From contig NZ_WSFU01000017.1 in assembly GCF_016820635.1 (NCBI RefSeq), positions 1 through 49,494 on the forward strand: DNA of 49,494 nucleotides, read 5' to 3'. This DNA comes from Anaeromonas gelatinilytica (GTDB lineage Bacteria; Bacillota; Clostridia; Tissierellales; SIT17). Numbering within the stretch: the stretch's first letter is position 1; every line of letters starts with the position of its first letter. The notes beneath the pieces were generated by a model. That model made no database searches, was not told the origin of the DNA, and saw nothing but the letters and a program-made list of their open reading frames with translations. The position numbers and the translations under genes are program-made. Below, one piece after another: positions 43,344 through 49,494 of the stretch.

Positions 43344-45050
43344 ATGTTTACAGGTACTAATGCATCACCAGGTATCACCTTAGGAAAAGCTTTAATAGTA
43401 AAACATGAGGAACTAGTGATTGAAAAAAAAGATATAAATTCTGTAGATGAAGAGTTAAAAAGATTTGATGATGCAATGGAAAAGTCTATAGAAGAATTAA
43501 ATTCTGTCAAAGAAAAGGCCTTAAAAGATCTAGGTAAAGAAGAAGCAGAAATATTTGAAGCCCATCTAATGGTATTGGATGATCCAGAACTAATTAAAAG
43601 TACTAAAGATAAAATTACTAATGAAAATTTAAATGCTGAATATGCATTTAAAGAAATAATCAATCAATTCATAACTATATTTGAATCTATGGAAAATGAA
43701 TATATGAGAGAAAGAGCTGCAGATATAAAAGATGTATCTGATAGAGTCTTAAGACATTTGTTAGGTAAAACTATAATAGATCTTGCAACTCTAGAAGAAG
43801 AAGTTATATTAATTGCCCATGACCTTACACCATCAGATACTGCTACAATGAACAAGGACAAAGTATTAGGATTTTTAACCAATACTGGAGGTAGAACCTC
43901 CCATACAGCTATAATGGCTAGAAGTTTAGAAGTTCCTGCAGTAGTTGGACTTAAAAATATAACTGAAAAGGTAAACAATGAAGACTATATAGTATTTAAT
44001 GGCGATTCAGGAGAAGTTATTATTAATCCTGACGAAAAGACTATTGAAAAATATAAAAAGCTAAAATTAAATTATGAAAAAATGAAAAAAGAACTAGAAT
44101 CCCTGAAAGGAAAAGAAAGCATAAGCACTGATGGAAGAAAAGTAGAATTAGCTGGAAACATTGGTACTCCTAAGGATATTGATGGATTAAAAAATAATGA
44201 CGCCGAAGGTGTTGGACTATATAGAACAGAGTTTCTATATATGAATAGAGATAACCTTCCTACAGAAGATGAGCAATATGAATCCTATAAAAAAGTTCTA
44301 GAATCAATGAATCCAAATCCAGTAGTAATAAGAACTTTAGACGTAGGTGGAGATAAAAATCTACCATATCTTGAATTTGAAAATGAAATGAATCCTTTCT
44401 TAGGATATAGAGCAATAAGACTTTGCCTTGATAAAAAAGACATTTTTATAACTCAATTAAGAGCCCTTCTAAGAGCAAGTAATCATGGGAATCTTAGAAT
44501 CATGTTCCCTATGATATCTAGTTTAGAAGAACTATTAGAAGCTAAGAAAGTTTTAGAAGGTGTAAAGGCAGATCTAAACAATGAAGGTATAGAGTACTCA
44601 AAAGATATTGAAGTCGGAATGATGATAGAAGTTCCTTCTGCAGCTATAATTAGTGACATATTAGCAAAACATGTAGATTTTTTCAGTATCGGAACAAATG
44701 ACCTTATTCAATATACTACCGCAGTAGATAGAATGAATGAGAAAATAAGCTACCTATATAGACCATTTAATCCAGCTGTATTAAGACTTATAAAAATGGT
44801 AATATATAATGGTCATAAAGAGAATATTTGGGTAGGTATGTGTGGAGAAATGGCAGGAGATCAAAAATTAATCCCTATATTGCTAGGTATGGGACTAGAT
44901 GAATTCAGTATGAGCCCAATATCCATACTGTCAGCAAGAAAATTAATTCGTTCATTAAAATATGAAGATGCTAAAGAAATTGCCAACAAAGTTGTAAATA
45001 TAGGAACAGCTAAAGAAATAGAAGAATATATGGAAAAAGTCCTTGATTAA
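43344..45050 (+). CDS. ptsI: PTS enzyme I (phosphoenolpyruvate-protein phosphotransferase)
   Basis: A cytoplasmic enzyme of about 568 residues that starts the PTS by taking phosphate from PEP. The active-site His lies at about 187 in GGRTSHTAIMARSLEVPAVVG, and PEP-binding-domain motifs include GVGLYRTEFLYM, RTLDVGGDKNLPYLEFENE, SIGTNDLIQYT and GMCGEMAGD. Two adjacent ATGs compete (43341 and 43344); the second has better spacing (seven bases) to GGAGG. It ends inside a terminator. Confidence 0.97.
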   Translation: MFTGTNASPGITLGKALIVKHEELVIEKKDINSVDEELKRFDDAMEKSIEELNSVKEKALKDLGKEEAEIFEAHLMVLDDPELIKSTKDKITNENLNAEYAFKEIINQFITIFESMENEYMRERAADIKDVSDRVLRHLLGKTIIDLATLEEEVILIAHDLTPSDTATMNKDKVLGFLTNTGGRTSHTAIMARSLEVPAVVGLKNITEKVNNEDYIVFNGDSGEVIINPDEKTIEKYKKLKLNYEKMKKELESLKGKESISTDGRKVELAGNIGTPKDIDGLKNNDAEGVGLYRTEFLYMNRDNLPTEDEQYESYKKVLESMNPNPVVIRTLDVGGDKNLPYLEFENEMNPFLGYRAIRLCLDKKDIFITQLRALLRASNHGNLRIMFPMISSLEELLEAKKVLEGVKADLNNEGIEYSKDIEVGMMIEVPSAAIISDILAKHVDFFSIGTNDLIQYTTAVDRMNEKISYLYRPFNPAVLRLIKMVIYNGHKENIWVGMCGEMAGDQKLIPILLGMGLDEFSMSPISILSARKLIRSLKYEDAKEIANKVVNIGTAKEIEEYMEKVLD

Positions 45051-45064
45051 TCAAGGACTTTTTC
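45033..45064 (+). terminator. Terminator of the pts cluster
   Basis: A 16-bp perfect palindrome (GAAAAAGTCCTTGATT and complement) overlaps the ptsI stop codon and is followed by TTTTTC. Confidence 0.85.
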
Positions 45065-45169
45065 TCTATTTAAATTTCTACTATCCCCTTTTATTAATAC
45101 TTATTTTAGATTAAAATAATACATAGACATTAATTAAAATAATAAGTATAGAATCCTGGAGGTAAATGA

Positions 45170-46546
45170 ATGATAAAACGTAAATTAAAAGAAATAGAAA
45201 ATATGATCAAAGGACAAGAACTGAATAATGAATATAATGATGTATACATTAAAGGGGTATCTACTGATACTAGAACTATAAAAAATGAGCAATTATTTAT
45301 TCCTATAATAGGTGAAAATTTTGATGGACATGAATTTATAAAAAAAGCAATAGAAAATGGAGCCATTGCTACTCTTTGGGATAAAAAACATCCAATACCT
45401 GACATCGACTTCCCTTTTATATTAGTAGATAATACACTAAAGGCAATACAAAATCTTTCTAAAGCATATAGAGATCAATTAGATATAAAAGTTGTAGGAA
45501 TCACTGGATCTAACGGTAAAACTTCTACAAAAGATATATTATCAAGTATTTTAAACACTAAATATAAAACTTACAAAACACAAGGAAACCTAAATAACGA
45601 ATTAGGTGTACCTTTAACGCTTTTATCTTTAGAAGAAGACATAGATTTCGCAGTTATTGAAATGGGCATGTCTAGTCTAGGAGAAATCGAATTATTAACT
45701 AATTTAGCTTCTCCTAATGTAGCTATCATTACAAATATAGGTACCGCTCATCTACAAGAGTTAAAAACTAAAGACAATATTATAAAAGCTAAACTAGAGA
45801 TAGTAAAAGGTCTGAAATCTAATGGATTATTTGTATATCATGGTGATGATAGAGATTTGAAAAATGCAGTAAATACTTTAGACATTCCTCAAAAACAAAT
45901 AACATTTGGCAAAAACGATACAAATGATTATGTGGTGAAAATGCTCTCATGTAATATAGATGGATTGAATTTTAAAATAAAAAGTATTGATTCTCCAAAA
46001 TTATTCTTGCCAATGTTAGGTAATCATCAAATATTTAATGCTTCATCTGCCATTGCAGTGGCAAGGCATTTTGGATTATCCTTTGACATGATAAATAAAG
46101 GTCTAACAAATATAGAACTAACAGGAATGAGAAGTGAACTCATCCATGGAAATGGATTTGATATATTAAACGACTCATATAACTCAAATCCCGATAGTAC
46201 TAAGGCTGCACTAAATACTATAACTTCTCTAGACAATTATACTCAAAAAATTATTGTATTTGGAGATATGTTAGAACTAGGAGAAGAAGAAATTAATATG
46301 CATAAAGAAATAGGAAAAAAGATTGATTTTACTAAAATAGATTATTTATTCACATTTGGTGACTTAGCAAAATATGCAGCAGAAGAAGCAAAAAACAAAA
46401 CATCAAAAGAAAAAGTTCTTTCATTTAATGATAAATCTAAATTAATCGATACACTTAAAGAAATTTTAAAAGACAATTCCATTATTTTATTAAAAGGATC
46501 TAGAGGAATGAAATTAGAAGAAATAGCAAAAAATCTGTTAAGTTAA
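45170..46546 (+). CDS. murF: UDP-N-acetylmuramoyl-tripeptide--D-alanyl-D-alanine ligase
   Basis: A cytoplasmic Mur ligase of 458 residues that adds D-Ala-D-Ala to the UDP-MurNAc-tripeptide. The P-loop is GITGSNGKTSTKD, the central domain has EMGMSSLGEIELL, TNIGTAHLQ and KAKLEI, and the C-terminal domain NDSYNSNPDSTKAAL and FGDMLELG. All are typical of MurF. GGAGG is seven bases from the ATG. The ddl gene, which makes its D-Ala-D-Ala substrate, is convergent just beyond. Confidence 0.96.
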   Translation: MIKRKLKEIENMIKGQELNNEYNDVYIKGVSTDTRTIKNEQLFIPIIGENFDGHEFIKKAIENGAIATLWDKKHPIPDIDFPFILVDNTLKAIQNLSKAYRDQLDIKVVGITGSNGKTSTKDILSSILNTKYKTYKTQGNLNNELGVPLTLLSLEEDIDFAVIEMGMSSLGEIELLTNLASPNVAIITNIGTAHLQELKTKDNIIKAKLEIVKGLKSNGLFVYHGDDRDLKNAVNTLDIPQKQITFGKNDTNDYVVKMLSCNIDGLNFKIKSIDSPKLFLPMLGNHQIFNASSAIAVARHFGLSFDMINKGLTNIELTGMRSELIHGNGFDILNDSYNSNPDSTKAALNTITSLDNYTQKIIVFGDMLELGEEEINMHKEIGKKIDFTKIDYLFTFGDLAKYAAEEAKNKTSKEKVLSFNDKSKLIDTLKEILKDNSIILLKGSRGMKLEEIAKNLLS

Positions 46547-46564
46547 AACTTAACAGATTTTTGC
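46526..46564. terminator. Bidirectional terminator murF / ddl
   Basis: CAAAAAATCTGTTAAGTT pairs with AACTTAACAGATTTTT around two bases, between convergent genes. The left arm lies in the murF end. Confidence 0.85.
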
Positions 46565-46565
46565 T

Positions 46566-47657
46566 TTATAATGAAGTCTTCAATTTTTTTTCATTATTAA
46601 ATCTTGAAAGAGCAAATTGAATAAGCATATCTATTAATTCCGTATAATCTATACCACTTACTTCCCATAATTTAGGATACATACTTATTCTAGTAAATCC
46701 AGGAATAGTATTTATTTCATTAACAACTATTTCATCGTTTTCCTTAACAAATACATCTAAACGAGCCATTCCTTTACACGCTAATGCTTTAAAACTTTTT
46801 ATAGAACATTCTTGAATTCTTTTAATCTGTTTTTTAGAAAACTCAGCAGGAATTTGAAGTCTAGCACCCTTTTCATCTATATATTTAGCCTCATAGGAAT
46901 AGAAATCATCACTAGGTAATATTTCTCCTGGTAATGAAGCTATAGGCTCAGTATTCCCTAACACTGAACATTCAATTTCTCTTCCAATTATATTTTCTTC
47001 GATTATAATTTTAGTATCATATTCAAATGCTAACCTTATAGCCTTATCAAATTCTTTCTTATTTTTAGCTTTACTAATTCCTACTGAAGATCCTAAATTA
47101 GCAGGTTTTATAAAAACAGGCATTCCTAATTCTTTCTTTACATATTTATAGTCTATGTCTGTATCCTCATTTTCATATACTAAAAATTTAGCTATTGGTA
47201 TTCCTGAATCTCTAAGCAACCTTTTCATAACATCCTTATCCATACCAACAGCTGACCCCAATACATCAGCTCCTACAAAAGGAATATTAGCTAATTTTAA
47301 CAACCCTTGAACAGTTCCATCTTCACCATATGGTCCATGTAAAACTGGAAATACAACATCAATTTTTCCTAATGTTTTATTATCCTTTATACTTAATAAT
47401 TGATTAGAATTTTCTCCCATTATTAATGCAAGAGGTTTATCAGATCTATTTAATTTAATTAATTTAGGATCATCACTATTTAATAAAACATTAGAATCCT
47501 CTATTAAATACCATTTACCTTCCTTATCTACTCCTATCAATACTATCTCATATTTTTCCTTATCTATAGCTTCTATTATATTTATAGCCGATTGTAAAGA
47601 GACCTCATGTTCTGCTGATTTACCTCCAAAAATAATACCTACTCTAACTTTACTCAA
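46566..47657 (-). CDS. ddl: D-alanine--D-alanine ligase
   Basis: A cytoplasmic ATP-grasp ligase of 363 residues that joins two D-alanines for peptidoglycan. VGIIFGGKSAEHEVSL is at the N terminus, HGPYGEDGTVQGLLKL and the ATP-binding PVFIKPANLGSSVGISK follow, and VNEINTIPGFTRISMYPKLW closes the active site. The start is TTG at 47657, because GGAGG lies nine bases upstream and begins at the only nearby ATG of the longer frame. Confidence 0.95.
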   Translation of the reverse strand: MSKVRVGIIFGGKSAEHEVSLQSAINIIEAIDKEKYEIVLIGVDKEGKWYLIEDSNVLLNSDDPKLIKLNRSDKPLALIMGENSNQLLSIKDNKTLGKIDVVFPVLHGPYGEDGTVQGLLKLANIPFVGADVLGSAVGMDKDVMKRLLRDSGIPIAKFLVYENEDTDIDYKYVKKELGMPVFIKPANLGSSVGISKAKNKKEFDKAIRLAFEYDTKIIIEENIIGREIECSVLGNTEPIASLPGEILPSDDFYSYEAKYIDEKGARLQIPAEFSKKQIKRIQECSIKSFKALACKGMARLDVFVKENDEIVVNEINTIPGFTRISMYPKLWEVSGIDYTELIDMLIQFALSRFNNEKKLKTSL

Positions 47658-47844
47658 AATTATATACCTCCATTTCATTGCATTACAACATATAAATATT
47701 TCTCTCATATAAAATATTATCACATCTATTACAGTTAGTATATTAATATATATATATATACTAATTATATATTAATTTATTGAAGGTATTATGTAAATCT
47801 ATTTTTTATAAATATATGTTTTAAAAATAGATATTTTATTTAAT
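47658..47844. other. AT-rich gap between the 2HCT transporter and ddl
   Basis: Contains the ddl ribosome site at its left edge and a long alternating AT stretch with an imperfect inverted repeat (TTAGTATATTAATATA region, about 47737-47766). The repeat could terminate the transporter transcript. No gene is seen. Confidence 0.4.
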
Positions 47845-49167
47845 TTAGAACATTAATCCAAAAACTATACTCCCTACAACAAGCACTATTCCTCCACCTA
47901 TTCTTGAAGAAATTTGTCCATAAGATATTAGCCCCATTCTCTTAGATGCACCTAAAACTGCTATATCTCCAGATCCTCCTCTATTTGCCATACATAATCC
48001 TGCTGTAACTGCAGTATCTACTGGGAAGAATCCTACAAAATATCCAACTATAGCACTCCCTAATACTGCACCAATAACTACAAAAGACGCTATAAATACA
48101 TTTGAAAGAGTAATTGCCTCCACTAGTTCTCCTAAGTCTGTATATGCAATACCAACTCCAGCCATTATTACCCACATAAACTGTCCAGTAAAGAATTTTT
48201 GTAGTTTCTTAGCTCCACTTCTTAACTCTTCAGGAATCAATCCTAAAGCATTAAATACAGCTACAAATATAACCATATATGCAAAATGATGTATTACTAT
48301 TCCACCTATTGATGGAAGTAAATGTTTTGCAAATAATCTTCCTAATGAATAGAACATTGTAGCTAATATTAATCCTGATGCAACGTCTCTATGAGTAGTT
48401 GGTATTTCACTATTGTCTTCATCAGTTAAAAGAGTCTTAGAATTTCTAATTATTTCTTCACCATCTCCTGTTAAAGAAGGTCTCATTTCCCCAAGTTTAT
48501 TTAATAATGCTCCTATAAATATTGCTACGATATTTGCTATAGTAAGTATTGAAATCGCAAAAGAATAATATGCATCTCTAGGTTGTCCTGTTACCTCTTC
48601 CCATATTTCACTTAGAGGAATGGCACCTGCTCCATTTCCACCACCCATAACTGGTAAAACATATTTTATTGCAACTTCTTTAAATGGAACACCAACTACA
48701 AGTCCTGCTAATCCTCCAAATATAAAAGCAAAAGCAAGTCCACCTAAAATTGCTGGAACATATCCTATAAAAGATCTCACTAATAATTTCCTATTTACTG
48801 CTAATATTGATCCTGTTATTAACACACTAATAAATAATGTTAAAAAATCTGAGTCCCCCATAAAATTTCCTACAGAGTCAACATATTCCTCAGGTAATAT
48901 ACCTTTATATACTAAAAATGCTGAACCTAAAAACGCTAAAATTGAGCCCCCGCCTATATATTCTTTCCATATAGGTATCCTATCTCCTATTTCTCCAAAT
49001 ACAATTCCAAGTAAAAACAATACTGCAAATCCACCAGCTAAATCAGATGATAACGTTCCTGTAGCCATTCCTGCAACTATTACAATTATAAAGATAGCAA
49101 ATAAATGTACAGGCATACCAAAAAGCTTTAACCCTTTTCCCGACTTAATCTTTTTTACACTTTCCAT
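47845..49167 (-). CDS. 2-hydroxycarboxylate transporter family protein (citrate/malate, Na+- or H+-coupled)
   Basis: An integral membrane transporter of 440 residues with about 11 segments. The two re-entrant-loop motifs of the 2HCT family are PVMGGGNGAGAIPLSEIW and ANRGGSGDIAVLGASKRM. Members such as CitS, CimH and MaeP carry citrate or malate, often with Na+. The exact substrate is open. GGGGTG lies upstream of the ATG. A 214-base leader with a terminator precedes it, which suggests attenuation. Confidence 0.92.
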   Translation of the reverse strand: MESVKKIKSGKGLKLFGMPVHLFAIFIIVIVAGMATGTLSSDLAGGFAVLFLLGIVFGEIGDRIPIWKEYIGGGSILAFLGSAFLVYKGILPEEYVDSVGNFMGDSDFLTLFISVLITGSILAVNRKLLVRSFIGYVPAILGGLAFAFIFGGLAGLVVGVPFKEVAIKYVLPVMGGGNGAGAIPLSEIWEEVTGQPRDAYYSFAISILTIANIVAIFIGALLNKLGEMRPSLTGDGEEIIRNSKTLLTDEDNSEIPTTHRDVASGLILATMFYSLGRLFAKHLLPSIGGIVIHHFAYMVIFVAVFNALGLIPEELRSGAKKLQKFFTGQFMWVIMAGVGIAYTDLGELVEAITLSNVFIASFVVIGAVLGSAIVGYFVGFFPVDTAVTAGLCMANRGGSGDIAVLGASKRMGLISYGQISSRIGGGIVLVVGSIVFGLMF

Positions 49168-49222
49168 TTCTACACCCCACTAATTATTTTTTTATATTTT
49201 ATAAATTTAAAATATTATAATA

Positions 49223-49264
49223 AAAAAGGTCAACTTAGGCACAAATACCTAAGTTGACCTTTTT
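49223..49264 (-). terminator. Attenuator-like terminator in the transporter leader
   Basis: Perfect 17-bp arms with GGTCAACTTAGG and CCTAAGTTGACC around an eight-base loop, followed on the minus strand by a TTTTTTATT tract. It lies 55 bases before the transporter ATG and downstream of its predicted promoter. Confidence 0.85.
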
Positions 49265-49381
49265 CAAGCTAAGTTAATTAACTTTCTTAAACAAAATCAA
49301 CATTCAAATTAATATTAAATTTTATATAAAATTCAAAGCTATCATAAAATGGCCTTTGCAAACCCTTTCATGCTTAGCAAC
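49265..49381 (-). ncRNA. Unassigned structured leader upstream of the transporter
   Basis: The predicted transcript starts at about 49381. GCTAAG (49373-49378) can close with CTTAGC (49268-49273), enclosing about 100 bases with GAAAGGGTTTGCAAAGGCC and an inner hairpin CAAAG/CTTTG. The terminator arm also contains CTTAG and could compete for GCTAAG. I do not recognise a known riboswitch class. Confidence 0.45.
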
Positions 49382-49387
49382 ATAACA

Positions 49388-49416
49388 ATTATATTGAATT
49401 TCTTGTTTTTTGTCAA
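49388..49416 (-). promoter_or_regulatory. Consensus promoter of the transporter leader
   Basis: A perfect TTGACA (49411-49416) and TATAAT (49388-49393) with a 17-base spacer on the minus strand. The start is near 49381. Confidence 0.85.
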
Positions 49417-49494
49417 CAATCTTATGCAATAATCAGAGATTTCGCATCAAATTTCCAGTAAAAAATTTAATTTTACTTAAATTGTACTTGATTA

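Noticed and set aside
47740-47770. Alternating AT run as a special element
   Set aside because: Simple low-complexity sequence in an AT-rich genome; at most a weak hairpin.
48620-49183. Plus-strand frame of 187 codons, Pro/Thr-rich
   Set aside because: Shadow of the 2HCT transporter gene, whose motifs are complete on the minus strand.

Overview
The window is low-GC, AT-rich DNA from a strictly anaerobic Gram-positive bacterium, most likely of the Clostridia/Tissierellia group. This rests on T-box and TPP leaders with intrinsic terminators, strong AGGAGG ribosome sites with several TTG starts, dissimilatory sulfite reductase (asrABC), hybrid cluster protein, PRD/RAT antitermination and a Gram-positive cell-wall gene set. 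I see no CRISPR array, rRNA or tRNA. The only mobile-element trace is a possible transposase start at about 8179.

Layout. 1-500: T-box leader (minus) of a gene just outside the left edge. 508-1503: orphan Thi5-like binding lipoprotein. 1643-2912: trpS with its own T-box. 2965-3075: decayed thiol-peroxidase tail, repeated at 8235-8335. 3238-7837: sulfite reductase asrC, asrB and asrA, an FNT-family channel and a CRP/FNR regulator. 8330-10269: two divergent DegV genes. 10291-14340: threonine dehydrogenase and a glycine-betaine transporter. 14540-19875: small and hypothetical genes (DUF4397, DUF378, nitrilase, CYTH, DUF421-like, phosphoesterase). 19897-23234: YhaN/YhaO-type ATPase-nuclease pair. 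23428-26191: an Hcp module, with a 222-residue unknown plus a DUF1858 protein facing hcp. 26311-29960: membrane, phosphotransferase, hemolysin III and hypothetical genes. 29983-33912: TPP-riboswitch operon for a thiamine-precursor transporter. 34011-37794: glutaredoxin, murI, DUF1287, NhaC. 37943-41051: FHA-RodA-PbpA. 41075-45064: glcT, a RAT attenuator, a PTS IIB-IIA protein that lacks IIC, ptsH and ptsI. 45170-47657: murF and ddl. 47845-49416: 2-hydroxycarboxylate transporter behind a long structured leader.

How the parts work together. Three near-identical palindromes (TGTGA-N6-TCACA type) lie in front of the FNT-asr operon, the 222-aa/DUF1858 pair and hcp. Each is centred about 41.5 bases upstream of the start point predicted from a good -10 box. 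That is class II activator geometry, and the CRP/FNR protein encoded beside asr carries a matching RETISR recognition helix. This suggests one HcpR-like regulon joining nitrosative-stress and sulfite metabolism. A second circuit is a complete PTS phosphorelay (EI, HPr, IIB-IIA, GlcT-type antiterminator, RAT/terminator) in which the sugar-transport domain appears cleanly removed, so it may signal rather than transport. A third is a thiamine-pyrimidine uptake operon carrying two different thiamine-binding-type proteins and a methyltransferase.
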